DNA from: Stercorarius parasiticus
Taxonomy: Eukaryota > Chordata > Aves > Charadriiformes > Stercorariidae
Direction of reading: 5' to 3'
Assembly: GCA_013396915.1 (NCBI GenBank)
Contig: VWZL01002575.1
Span: 30,579-94,578, forward strand
Length of the DNA: 64,000 nt
Shown in pieces: positions 22,501 through 35,777 of the stretch (the first letter of the stretch is position 1; every line of letters begins with the position of its first letter). Below the pieces are notes generated by a model. It was given only the letters and a program-made list of their open reading frames with translations, was not told the origin of the DNA and searched no databases. Made by a program: the position numbers and the translations under genes.

Positions 22501-25500
22501 AAATGCAAACAATTTTCTGTGGGAAAACTTCATTTTTTAAGGCAGTTATAAGCTTCTAGGCTTTCATTCAGAATGAGCGTTAGGGACCATATCACAGTAA
22601 ATACCTGAATAAATAAGCACAACTAGCACTGAAATATGAATATTATTCAGTCCAATTTCCTTTGATTTTGACATAACCAATTTTGAAAGTCACCAAGTAG
22701 ATCACAGTGGTGTGTCACCTGATTGCATCTAATATAAATCTAGATAAAAGGTTGTATCATTTTTAATATATCGGCTTACTTAGAATGTTTTTTGGCTGCT
22801 GACACATCAGCTAGATTGCAGTGATCAATAAAAGTAAAGAAAATGCTGAGATATTAGAATCTTTATAATTCCCTTAGTCAATTTTTCACACAGTACTTAG
22901 TACGCAAGTTTTATGTCTAAACTTGCCAAGCTAAAAATGTAATTCATATGATAATGAAATGTCAAATAAGTCTTGAGCTAGAGATCTAGATATTTAAAGT
23001 ATCTGATTTCATTAGGAAGCCACTTCTTAAAGATATAAGGAATGATCAGATGCTCTACTCATCTTCTGTCAACATTCAAATAGAAGTGTATTTGTTTTAC
23101 TAGAATTTACCTTCCTCCTAATAAATCGCACTCCAAGAGCACTAACATCTAATTACCGATTACACTTATACAGTATATTATCCCATAATGAAGGTGAAGC
23201 CTATTAGAACAGACAGTTCACTGCAAGTTCAGATGCTGAAGAACAACAGTGATGGGATGCCTGGAAGGAGGAAAAAAAAATCCTGGTTTGCAGATGTTAA
23301 GCTTGTCGATTTGGTGTCTTGCAAGAACTGGGCCAATTTGTATCAGACAATTTCTCTAATACACCTCTGTTTTTAGCCTGGAACCTGCCTGGAATGGGAA
23401 CTGTGTAATAGCTATCACGTATTGCCAGAGGGAAAATTGGGCCCTGTGTATATCAGGATGGTAAATCAAATCAAAAAGACACATCTTTAGCCCACTGGAT
23501 ACAGGAAACACCTCATCAAATTTTATTCCAACTTAAGGAATTTAATTAAAATTATTATAGACAAGGGAGAAAAAAAAAAGGATGGGATACTTTTGTTCAA
23601 AATAAAAAAGGTGGTGGTACAGCATGCAGCCCCACGATGCCTTAGTTTCCAGCACAGAATGCATAAAACATTTCACAACAACTATGCAGCAACTATGAGA
23701 ATTTAGCATTGTGACAAATACTGCAACAAAAATGTAAGTTTAGTGACAACTACAGCGATAGAAAGAACCATTGGCACATCCAGGGAATTTTAACCAGATA
23801 CTTGCAGCTTACAGGAGTCCCTTCACCTATTAATAGTGAGGATAATAACATAAACTGAGATACAGGTTCAACCCAAAGAAGTTGAAACTGTAAGAAAAGG
23901 AAAGTCTTATACATAAGTATGCCAGTGTGGGAACCTGCTCAGACTTCCACCTTATCACTGGAATTGCTGAGCTGAGTTTGCATTGCTTTGCACTGACACC
24001 CGAGACTGCAGCCAGGGTGGAACTGATGAGTCCTAAATGGAAATACATCCAGAATATTCCTGGCAATTAAATGGACTTCCTGTAGCATCACATTCAGTAG
24101 TTTCACTGGACGTTCTCCAATACACATCTCTCTGAATTCCTGCAAGTTGACATCATTCTTGTAATCACGGGGTCCTTTTAATGCCAAAGTCCCAGAACAT
24201 TTCAGAGAAATAGCTGGCGAGCCATTATGATGTCTGAGCTCAGGGTCTCTGCTGCAGTGCTATGTGTTGGTGTCATAACCTGCGATACATCTTTTTTTTA
24301 TAGTCACACCCAAGCACCACATGAGGTCATTTGATTCATTACCTACTTTCTTCCAACAAGAGGAATATTCAAAGTAGAGCCACAGATTTTAGCCAGTCAC
24401 CTTCTGTTATGTCAGACTCTGGTGCCTTTGTGGGATGGTGCACTTACAACTCCTACACGATGCGTGAGAAAACACATATCTGCTTACAAATCTAACTGAA
24501 AAACACACAAACCTTGCTGTCCCCAAAAGTCAACTGAATTATGCATAGCATAATGCCTTTTCTTAGGCTAAAATATTTTAATTTCAAACACATAGATTGT
24601 GATAGCAATGGTGCTAGCATCAACAAACCAATGTGAACATTATAAAATGAACCGGTCGCTCTTCCGCCTCATTTATTATCTGGTTTTGCTAACTGTCATG
24701 ACAGAGATAGAAGATTTTTGCTTTTGCATTGCTGCTGGTGAGAAAAGTCATTCTTTCACCCAAAAGGTAGTTTGATTGGTTAACCACTAAACCACAAGAA
24801 ACAGAAAGATCTGAACAGCTTAAAACTTCTAGAGTAGTTGGGATTCTTTTATTTAGAGGACTCATTATTTGCCCCTAGCAAACAGAAGAAATTATTGATC
24901 CTTTATTCACTTTTCAGCTAATTAGATATCATCACTCAGCTTCTTACTGATATGATGCTCTTTCTTCTGGATTCATTGTATGCCCACCCTAATTAGCACT
25001 GGCGCGGAAAAGCATAGAAACAATCAACGCTCCCACTAAGAAATTTTCAGCCCAATGTGGTGGAAGATAGATGCCTCCCTGGCATATCCTGTAAGGTTTC
25101 CAGACCTCCTTGTTGCTGCAAAGTGCTTGGCTTTACAGAAATTGGCTCACAGTCCATGTCCCATCATCTGCTCCCATCAAGGTTAATACCAACCACACAG
25201 ACAGGAAAGTAAAAGGAAAAAAAAAAAGTTAAAAAAGCAAGTCTTGATTATTGCACCTTGTTCCAATTGTGTGTGGATCAAAGGGGATAAACATACAGGC
25301 TGTAGCACCATTTGTTCACGAGCAGTATAAACAGTACTGATACGGCACCGTCTGATCTGCAGCGTTCCATCTGCCAGCTGCAAGAACGAAAAAGGGAGAG
25401 CAATTAAGAATATTAATCAGGGCTTGAAGTGCTGCATGATTCATGATTCACGTGAAGAAAGACCAAGATATATCAAAAGATAATGTGTTTACTTAAAATA

Positions 25501-28500
25501 AAATAGAAGCATGATTTCTTTAGTCCTGCATATTTAATGGAGTACATTTTTTTTCCCTGACTCTATTGAACTTTCCACCAAATCTCTTGCACTCACTTTA
25601 AACAGTCAAGCACTTAGCTCAATCTATCTCAGTCTAATTCAAGCTTCTGATTACTGATTATTTAGAAGCACTGAGTTAACATTAGAGTATCAGCAGATAG
25701 ATTATTTCCCTGGTGATCTTCATTCTGGTATTTAATAATGTCATTTCATCCATTCCAATTAGACTTTTCTGCTAACACCAAAAAAAAAAAAAAAAGCGAA
25801 AGTTTCTTTTAGATTTTTGGGTAAATGTACAGAGTATAACAGAGAATTTGATCCTTGCTGTGAAACTATTTATGAATATTAGCAAAACAACTCTACAAGT
25901 TTTATGGAGAAAGGTATCTTTTTCTGTCCAGGGGAGGTATTTCTGTACAGAATTCTAGCTTCTGCTGAGGAGCTCTCTCCCCATGGATAAGTGAATGACA
26001 GCACTGTAAAGATATTTAAAGTGCCTAAAGATGCAGATTGGTGCCTACTGGGATTTCATATCTCCATAAGAGACCTATATGCAAGCAGCAACCACAGTTT
26101 AAGATCTAAGGAAATAAAACATCTCTTCAGAAATCCACCCAAGAAAACCAGCCTTTTGTGTGTACAAAAGCCACAGAAGCAATTTAATACCATGCAGAAA
26201 ATCTTTTCTACTGCCACTCGCCAAACAATGTGGCCTTCTTACTGTAACAGACACTTGAGACACAACAGGTACTGCCAAAGCACGGCTCTTCTGCGCACAT
26301 GGACCATGTCCCTATCCTGAGGAAAAGAAAGGTTCAGCACAATCTGTCCTGGCCAGCAGTTTGGCTCCAGGTCAGCACAATCCCTCATGCACATCAGGGA
26401 ATTGGAGGAGAAGACTTGGCCGTGGAGACCGACCCCGGGACACTCATGGAGGCTACTTACCGCACCTCAGAAAGTTGCCTACATAAAAAGTACATCCAAA
26501 GCTGAGGAAGCAAAAGGTGGCCCAGACTCACTGGGGTAGTTATTACAGCTGGCCAGCAGTTGTAAACATTTCAAAATTAAGATCAGCTTCCTGAGTTGAA
26601 GGTCTACAGTATTTTGATTCAGTCTCTTCTCCAGAAATAAGCAAGACTCAAGATTTTAAAGCATTAGGTATTTAAGGATGTCTCAGTCTGCAATGTAAAA
26701 ATAGCAAAAACTATTTTATGTATTTATAAGGTAGGGGGGTTGTTTGTTTTTTTTCCCCTGGATTTTAGGTCATGCAATAGCTTGCACCTGTCAAGACAAA
26801 TTAAGACAATTTTGTGTGCAATTTTCACTTAAAAAAAAAAATTATTTCCTAGCTTTGAAGTAGGTAAAAAGGAGCATTTATGAAGTTAAAGAATCTCAGA
26901 CAGAGGCCTTTTAAAAAGATTAACCTGTTAGAAGAGGATGATATGCTATCAAGCTCTGCAGCAGAAGCGTGATAACCTCAGGCTGTCTTTGAAACCCTCC
27001 AAACAGGGGCTTTAGATGATTTGGAACCATTTAAAGAAGGTCTGCATGACATCTTTTGCAATAAAATAAGGACCTTGGCACTTGGTGTCCTCTGCCATTA
27101 AAGGCCGGAGTATAACGTTAAGCAGGTTGAAACCAGATGGCACACTGAAACTGAATATGTAGGTGGAAAAAAAAATAAAGTAGGGATATCTGGAGAAAAA
27201 GACATGGAAATACAGCTTTTTGTGCGCAGACAATATTCCAGGGGGACAGTAATACAGAGGGCACAGCATGCATCTACATGTGCCATCTTCACAAATGATC
27301 AAAGCTGTTTGCAAGAATGCATGAAGTTTAATCCTACAAAATGCAAGGGACAGGCGGGGTATGCTGATCACCTTATTCAAGTTTTCTTCTTAGGAGGGGT
27401 TGAGCACCTGGATGGCCTGTTCTTTGCTCAAAGAAAGGAAACCTACATCAAAAAGATGTCTTTCCCTATTTACTGAAATACACATATTATAAAGCAACCC
27501 TTTGGGAAAGTTCAACAAAGATTGAACAAGTAGCAAATCTGATGGTAAAACTCCTCTGTGCTGGGGCTCTCTGAAAACAAACCTTCATTTTGAAGTTCTC
27601 TGGTCACATTTTGTTTGCTGCACTTCCCATCATTGCCTTTCTCATAGCCTCCAACCAAAGTCTGCATTAACTCCTTGTTCAAGTATAGTAAAAGATCTCA
27701 AAAGTTAAATCATTGTGTGAGCTCAACAAGCAGCTGTGTCCAGCTGGATACTGCTCATCTTCTGCCCTTCAACAGACAGACAGAAACTTCCCAACACCAG
27801 TAGTGTGCAGAGGACTAATAATTTAAAGCCATAGGGCTGACCATGTCGAAGTAAAAATCCTGATCAAGTAATTATTTAGAACAAGATTCTGTTCTGAAAT
27901 ACTTTGGGGTCACCTCAGAGAAACTTCACTCCCTGTCCCACGGGGTGGACATCTGGGCTTGAAGGCACGGGACTGAGGCTGAGGCGGCAATTTCTGTTTA
28001 TGCCACATGGTCTAAAGCAGGTAATCAATAACGGCTTGTACTATGCAAAATAGTGAGGAGGCTGTCTGCCACGTGAATTTAGACAGCAAGTTCTCCAGTA
28101 CAGAAAGTCCCACATAATATACAGTACCTCCTCCAGTGAAATCTCCATTTCTATACACAGAGTAACTGGGATAATGCAGTAATTGAAAGCAAAATCTGCC
28201 TTAATTGTTGAGCACAGAACAATGACAACAAATTCCCATTTAGGAATTTGATCTCAGTAGGTCTTTGTATTTTGAATGCCTATGTTTTCTTTTATTTTCC
28301 CTACAATTCTTTTGGGTTTTCCTCTTAAACGGGTCACAGAAGTACAAGAGGATGCAGATCTAACAAGCTTCGATTATAGGAGAATGTCCTGACTTCCCAG
28401 CTGCAGACAGGCACCTTAATGGTAGTTTGAGATAGAAAGGATTTCTTATGCCATTATCAAGATCTTTTCTGGCAGCAGCTTTCATAGCGCTGTCAGATTA

Positions 28501-31500
28501 GAGTCCTCCTCATTAACTGTCAGCTACTATCTGTTTTTCAGTGGGAGAGAGGAGGAGGAGGGAATAATAATCCTCATATATACTAGATGGCCTCTAGGAG
28601 AGAAATGTCACTTAATGACATTTGTACAGCAGATAATACCAGGCAAAATAAAGGGCAGGAGGGATTTTTTTCTTTTTTCTTTTTTTTTTTTTTTCTCCAG
28701 AACTCCTAGAAGAAATGTTTGTTACCGTTCTCTCTCAAATTGGTTTTGCAAGTGACTTGGAGGTTTTATGTCAGAAATTACTGATAGATCACTGGAGGGA
28801 TAACAGAGCCCCTTTTGCAGTCCCGAGCACACTAGAACATCTTCCTTTGCACTTTGTGACTGACAGCAGCTTCCTTTCATCCTCAGGCACTGGACAAATT
28901 AAAAGATAATCTTGGGCCCTGTGTTTTCCCTGATTACTGTGCACAGGCTGGCTTTCAGCTGTGTCAGTCTGTGCTATTACCACACCTCAGATACTTTTCT
29001 CTAGATGAAGGAGGGGAAAAGAGAACTGTCTAAAGGGATTTTTTTTTTTAGGAGACTTTTTTTCTTTCCCTTAAGAAAGTTCTTCTGAGCCCTGGCTGGC
29101 AAACCTTTGAATTTAGTGTATCCTTCGTACTCTGGCAGAAGCACAAGCTACCCCCAGCCATCCAGGAACAGAGCTGATCTGGTGTGTCCTCCTTCCAAGT
29201 TTTATTTCCAAGATAGAATTCTTACGTTCCTCTGCCTCAGAAAATACCTAGAAACGCCAAATTAAAATTCAAAGATAATTAGAAAGGATTGGGAGCAAAT
29301 TTAATAGGAACAACACCTTTAAAACAGTACATGGACAGCATTTATCCTTGATTATTTCAATGATCTTGTTTCTTAAGATAGCTGAAAAGTCCTCCCCTCT
29401 CAGCACATGGACAGTGGAATTATTCATTAAAAAGGTATGCAAAGGCCACTGCCAACATCGTGGCTTTCTAAAATCACCTTCACTGATTTTACCCAGCCTT
29501 GCATCAGAGACAGAACAGACACTGGGGAGGATAACAGCAGCAGAGCTTAAGGAGATTCCAGCAAAAGATTCAAGGAATAAAGTTAGACAAATGATCATCT
29601 TCAGTGGCAAATTCTGTGCTGCATCTTTCTTCATAGTTCTTGGCAGTAAAGTAACTGGTAATACGCCTCATATGGTCTGAAAAAGCCTTGTTGTTTTGTA
29701 CATGGAGTCCGGTTGTCATATGGGTGTGAGCTTTTTGCTTTGCCTATATTCAAAGGTTTGCAACAAGCTTTGCAAAAACAGATGCTGCTATATTTCTTGA
29801 CGAGCCAGGCCTTAAATGTAAGCTCTTTTAGTCAACAGTTGCAAGATGATAAGAAATATATTTTTCTCCTTTTTCTTTTCTTATCTTGGACAGCATTTGT
29901 TGTTCTTTTTCCTCAACAGTGCTGTTGGAAGCATCTTGTTCAGTCCGTGTTTTGATCTCATGTGAAATCTGCCCAAGACAGACACACTCCCAAATCACAG
30001 CAAAAATCGTCTGTGTCCTTGCAAGAGCAGAAAGAACATGAGCCACATCATTGGCATTTCTTATAATCAACTTCACACACTTCCTTGGCTCCCCTTGTAG
30101 ATGCACGTGAGTCTAGGCTATGCCATAGGAAGCCTAACCATGGCTACCTAATGAATTAGGAGGTAAAAGCCTGTCATGACAATTTGCAAGTTTGAAGAAA
30201 ATTTCTTAAATTACTAGGAAACATACTTCTAGTAAGGGGAGTGAAAAAAAAAAAACACAAACCACAACAATATCTTCAGTCTTAGATTGCACTGGAAAAT
30301 AGCCTAATGGACCTCAAACTAAAAGAAAAAAAAAAAAAAGGAAAGGAAAATACAGATGAAGTCACATTGAGATGTTCAGCTTGCAGCTCACTACCTTGCA
30401 AATTACCCACACGTTATATTGCAGTGTGCTCAAAGAAAGAGAGAGAAACGATGCGAAGTCCAGCAGACAATCAAGAACCTTGGCTATAACAGCCAAAAGT
30501 AGTACTGGACGTGCCTGGGGATATTTCCAAAGCTGTTGGTTACCACATCACACTCCTAAAGACGCTGGGGAGATGGCTGTGAACACAGAGGTTAAAGACA
30601 GCCATGGAGGTGGTTCGTCCACAAAGGACGAAGGAAGCCCACCATGGCGGTTGGTCCCAGTAAAGGCAATAGCTGATCAGAAGATTTTGCCAAAAGACTG
30701 ATGCCGCACACTGAGTGTATGCGAGCAGTCCAGCAGCTTGTCGGCTGAAACAGAGACCTGACCTTGGAGTTAATTCAATACAGAAATAGCTATCATCATG
30801 GTTTTCAGTTAGTTCTGTGTATCTGTTTCTAAACCTAATAACCCCATTGTTAATGCTGTTGTAATACATTCCAGCCATGCTTGTACTTCCATAGTTCTCT
30901 ATTGTTGAAAGCAATTGCCCATTAACTGGCAAACAGCAAAGCATTACATTCCTCCTCCTAGCAGTCTTTGAAAACAGTCCTGTGCCTTTCTCTAAAACTT
31001 TATACAGAAGTTTCATGGGTACCACAAGGGAAGAGAACTTCTTTCTCACTGAGCAGCATGAGTCAGGGTAGGTAACACCAGGTGTCAGTTAGAAAGAGAT
31101 GTTTTCCAGTGACAAGTATTAGCCAGAGACTGGCAAAAGGAAAACTGGAACTTTGTGGAAACTGAAGGGCCTCCTGCAAGTTTGCAACAATTATCTGAAT
31201 CATCATTTTTCTTCCCTTCAGCCAGAGAGAGAATGTGATATATTAATATTAATATACTACCCTTGATGGTGGCAAGACCAGCCCCCAGTAATGAACACAG
31301 GCAGGAAGAGGCACTCACTTGGACAGCATTTATATACTACAGCATGGGAAATGATGCTCTGGACCATAAATAGACTCTTAATTGCCATAAGTGCACAGCC
31401 TGAAGGGATGTGAGGGAAAATTCCTTGAACTCCCTCCAATCAAGATACTATAGCGGGTTCATCACAGAAACAACAAAATTCAGTCTTCATGCCTTGAGAA

Positions 31501-33450
31501 AATAGAAACTTAGCACCTTTGACCACTGACCATCTTCCGGAAAAACCTGGAGACCCTGAGGAGTCTAAAATACATCAAACTTAGGAGCAATTCTGAGCAT
31601 ACCAGAAGACAGATTTATTTGTCAGAGTAAGTTTTAGAACCTTTAAAATTTAAACGGCATTTTTTTTCAACAGTAGTTGTAAGATGAAAAACAAAGGCAT
31701 CAAAAGCTCAATAAGAAACAGCATCTTGGAAAGGAAGCTCTATTCTTATTAAGAGACAGCAATTGTGACTATTAAGTTACCCAAATTTAAAATACGATTG
31801 TAAAGATGTGTTAGTTTAGCCCCTGAGAAGCTAAAAAAAAAAAAGGAAGAGGGTTATTGTAGAAATGTTAACAGATAACAGCATCCACAAAAAAAGGAGT
31901 GCTGTAAATCAAGTGACATATCATAAATCTAAGCAGACAATTTATGAAAGCCTTGCTGAACATCAGCGTGTCATTCCCTTCATTCCAATGTCACCGTTAC
32001 CCTGCAAATACAGAACAGTTAGAGCTAATTTTTCCAGCAAGAAAAAAAAAATTGTGGCCTCAGAACATTACTAAGAAAATATGACAGATTGGATAGAATT
32101 AGGTTAAGGGGAAAAATAAACTCTGGAGGGCAAAGCCTATGCAAGCTTGTAATAAAAACACACAAATCTCAAAAATTGCACTGGGGCTGGACCCTCACTT
32201 TGGAATCTCAGTGCTATTGGAACTGTGTGCCGTGATTTTGCATTAGCCCAAAGAAGAGACTTCTCTCATTTTACACTATAATTTGCCTCCAGTAAAAAGA
32301 AAATAGCACAGTCCTTGACTGAACCCACTTTGGGAGTGTGGGTTTCAGAGGATCACAGACTCCGTGCCACATGAATGATATATTCCTCATTGTGCACATC
32401 CCACCACTCTGGCCCCTCTACACCCCAAGTCCTTTTTAGTTCTAAACTTCCATACAGATTTACTTGTTTTGAAAGAGCTGCAGTTCACTGATGGTTCAAT
32501 CCTTCTGAACAAACATAAAATGACCGTTTTTTTTCACTAAACTTGGTACAACTCCTATGACCGTCTGAAAACTGATTTACAATATCACAGATTAGGCAAC
32601 ATAATCATGGTAGCTAAAGATAATAAATAATTATTGTTGCCATCTGGAGGCTTTGAGAAGCATCCTTCTGAAGTTTGTGTTTCAGTTTCTACTGGAATGG
32701 AGTGGTACAAAAGTAAAGAACAACAACAACAACAAGTTAAATTTACATTAACAGAAGAATAGCTGCTAATTTGGAATCTACAAGGGGAAGTACTGACATT
32801 AATTTAAATGCAATTCACATGGAAATATTCATGAAATTTTGTAGCTATTTTTTAGCTTGTCAAGTATATTGATGTAGTGAATAGTTTCCTGATTATCAGT
32901 AATTCTACTTGCAACAGTCTACACCACATCGTCTGAGAGACAAGGGTTTGTTTTGATACCTTTTCCCTACCTCGATGAATTCGGTTATCCTTAAAGCTGA
33001 CAGGTGCAGCGTGTATTTAGTGTATTTCCCCCTGTTGTTACGTTCACTGTGGTTTGCAGGACAGCCTGATAACACCGTAGCAAGTGTTTAGACCACCTTG
33101 AGCACGGTGCTGCTCGTAGGCACGGTAGGGGAGCGTTCAGCCCTGCCCTGATACGCAGCGTTGAGCAGCAGCCCACTGCTATTAGTCACACAGTGCAGCA
33201 CTGGTGAGCAGCCACCACTGCTAATGAGTGACAGCTTGGGAAGCAGGCAGAGGTGGCCTCTTCTTTTGCTGTTCTGCGGCTACCCCTGCAGGCAAGGAAG
33301 ACGCAACCTTCATCTCCCAAAATAGAGGTGTTCAGGGAGTACATGGCATTCAGGGTTGTGCGCAGGGATTCACCCAGTGCTCCTCAGAGCCACAGCAAGT
33401 GTCTCTTGGGGCACCAAGCAAGGAAAAGAGTGAACTTGCTTCCAGTGGAA
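19565..33450. other. Long non-repetitive stretch, no gene seen
   Basis: Nearly 14 kb without a recognisable transposon. The longest frames are 151 codons at 20948-21403 (minus), 122 at 27012-27380 (minus), 121 at 29269-29634 (minus) and 169 at 30540-31049 (minus). None has a domain I recognise, and lengths up to about 170 codons are expected by chance in 64 kb of this composition. Homopolymer-rich tracts occur at 25775-25796 (A) and 28665-28698 (pyrimidine). Two places with splice-like or coding-like appearance are reported as findings. Confidence 0.5.
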
Positions 33451-33453
33451 ATA

Positions 33454-33556
33454 TGGAGGTCAAGAGATGAGCCACCGCCATGGGAAACCCCATTTGAGGG
33501 GGGTTTCCCTGGAGGTCAAGAGATGAGCCAAAGACATGGGAAACCCCATTTGAGGG
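33454..33556. repeat. 56-bp tandem duplication containing a hairpin
   Basis: The unit starting TGGAGGTCAAGAGATGAGCC at 33454 recurs at 33510 with few changes (CCGCC versus AAGAC near the middle) and continues to 33556, giving about 1.85 copies. The first copy ends with a perfect inverted repeat: GGGAAACCCC at 33482-33491 and GGGGTTTCCC at 33500-33509, with an 8-base loop. Confidence 0.95.
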
Positions 33557-33935
33557 AAACAGTGGGGGCGAATATGATTTTTTTTGTAGCCCTGTCAACA
33601 GGTTTAAAAAAGGTCCTGGGAGAGATATAAAATGTGCATGGCACCCCCAGGGCACGCTCTTGTTTCACTAAAACAGCAATCCAATTTCTGTCCCCGCACA
33701 TTGATTTTATGACCATCGGTGCAGTGTCAATTTGCCATAGGAGAGCTGATCAAAGACCATAACTCCAGAAAATATTCTTATGAAACAGGCTAATTCCCTG
33801 TTATGGCAGTTTATTCCATGGGGGTTCACCAGAACAGTGAGTCATCATTAGCCCTCCAATTTATTTCAATTACTTGATCAAATGCAGCATAAATAATCCA
33901 ATTAGTATATTCTGATTCAAGCAGGCCTGCATAAT

Positions 33936-33942
<7 letters not shown>

Positions 33943-33971
<29 letters not shown>
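33943..33971. repeat. Poly(A) tract of 29
   Basis: An uninterrupted run of 29 A. I recognise no retroposed sequence immediately upstream, so it is recorded only as a homopolymer; its true length is uncertain in any assembly. Confidence 0.97.
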
Positions 33972-34414
33972 CGAAGAATCCAGAAGAATCCTGCCTGGAA
34001 ATAGCACACTTTGAGTGAAGTGCTATTTGGCTCTGATTTTGCAAGGATGACATTTGGATTGTTGTGAGCTTTCACAAGTAGGGCACTGCAAAGTTAAACT
34101 TCTGTTAAACCAATGTAATGCCCTGATACTCTCTTGATTGAAAACATGCCTCCTCCTGGGCCCCCTCACAGATGCCTCTCTCTTGTACACAATGTTAATT
34201 TTGCAATCAATACCTGTAGTGGAAGGCTCTGTCCCTGGAACAAGCAGAGAGTGGGCAGTGTAATGGTTTGATCGTGTTGGGCATACTCAGTTTCCTTTGT
34301 AAAAAGAAACAGGTTCTCACTCCAGTTCTTATTTCATTTCCACACTGTTCATCATAAAACACTGTCTAGGCAGCAGCTTTCAGATTTGAATTGCAGGGCA
34401 AGGAAATGCAGCTT

Positions 34415-34621
34415 GTGAGGCCGCACCTGGAGTACTGTGTCCAGTTCTGGGCTCCCCGGTTCTAGAAGGACACGGAACTGCTGGAGAGGGTGCACCAAAG
34501 GGCTACCAAGATGATTAGGGGGCTGGAACACCTCTCCTATGAAGAAAGGCTGAGGGACTTGGGTCTCTTCAGTCTGGAAAAAAGACGACTGAGGGGGGAT
34601 CTTATCAACGCTTATAAATAC
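34415..34621 (+). mobile_element. CR1 LINE fragment ending at an assembly N
   Basis: The plus strand reads the late part of CR1 ORF2: [13 protein letters not shown] near 34413-34452, [28 protein letters not shown] at about 34481-34560 (quoted in parts), [12 protein letters not shown] and INAYKY up to 34621. A single N at 34622 follows, and the sequence after it does not continue the element: the expected LKGG, RTRGNG and W-RLP blocks are absent. The 5' truncation falls at the same point of ORF2 at which the copy at 17150-19560 stops. Confidence 0.94.
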
Positions 34622-34622
34622 N

Positions 34623-35777
34623 AAAATCCAACAACTGGTTGTAAGGTTCAGGATTGTCCTCTCCCTGGGCTGAACGGAAGTCCCTGAGCACTAGGGCCAT
34701 GGAAAGGGAATTAAACTCACGCTGCCTTGCACTGCTTCAGGCTCAACCCCTGGCAACCAGAGTCTTAGTTTTGGATGCAGGACAGGAACAGACTCTCCCT
34801 CATCAGCTGGGAGAGGCTGGCACCCTGCAGAGCCCTCACTTCTGACCACCTCTGCTCACCTCATGGGATCCAGACCCACAAGGTCTCCAGGCCATCTCAC
34901 TGCAGCCTCTGGATTGTCTGGGAAGGAAGGGAGAAGAAACCTTTACCAGGGCGAATGGTGGAGATAGTGAGCCCGGCAAAGACTGGCTATTGCACCTGAT
35001 GGAGAGATGGGGTCTCCTGCAACTGCAGCTCCCAAGGCAGGGGTGTCCAGCACTCCGTGGGAGGTGCCACATGGTGTGCCACAGGGTGTTTATGGCAATG
35101 TTTATGTTAATGTACATGTTGTATGAAGGAGGTTGTCTTTAAAGAATAATCCTGGTGCTGACTACAGCAGAAGAGGAAGGGGATGGGCTGTTACAGAAGA
35201 GAATTGGGAACCGAGCACCAAAGAAGTCCTGTTCATCTGTAAGTCAGAGCTGACACCTCAGTCACCCCTCAGTGCACACTGGGAGGATTTTATTTCTTTG
35301 CTTCTAGTTTTTTTATTTGCAAATCAGCTCTTTGGCCTCCCCGAGGGCTCCCCAGGCACCCATCTATTCCCCCTGCTTTCCCTACCCATGCCGGCAAGTG
35401 CGGCAGGGCTGTCCCAGGCGTGCAAAGTGACAGGCACAGCTCAGCAGCCCCCGCACTGGTGATGGCATTTTCACACGCTCTGGGTGCAGGTTTCCACAGC
35501 TGCAAGGCACAGCAGTGTACTGATTGCACAGCAATGGTAAAACGAGCTCCTTACCCTTGCCAGCAAAGCTACCTCGCCTCTGGTGGCTAGCGACAGAAGC
35601 CAGTAATACACGACAGGCTAGTGTTCAGTGCTCACTTTTTAGGTAGTTGTTTCATTTACAGCTTTTCAGACAAGTTTGTCTACTTCACACTGCTCACTTG
35701 GAGTCAGGATTTCATTCTATTTGCCTCAATGAGAGTATTTCTACTCATATCAGAGAACAGCATTTCAGCCAGGTAGT
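34623..35777. other. GC-richer unidentified block
   Basis: From the N at 34622 to about 35120, and again at 35330-35560, the sequence is clearly more GC-rich than the surroundings, without recognisable coding domains (largest frame 109 codons, 35133-35462). It does not look like CR1. An unrecognised LTR or a placed contig from elsewhere is possible, but nothing in the sequence decides this. Confidence 0.35.

Noticed and set aside
30540..31049. 169-codon minus-strand open frame, the longest outside CR1 copies
   Set aside because: No recognisable domain or signal. With stop frequency at this base composition, roughly one frame of this length is expected by chance in 64 kb on both strands.
19565..33450. 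CRISPR-like, tRNA or rRNA features
   Set aside because: No regularly spaced repeats and no cloverleaf or ribosomal sequence that I could recognise; the genome is that of a vertebrate.
33943..33971. Poly(A) tract as the end of a processed pseudogene
   Set aside because: The sequence upstream shows no coding remnant, no AATAAA signal at the right distance and no flanking duplication.
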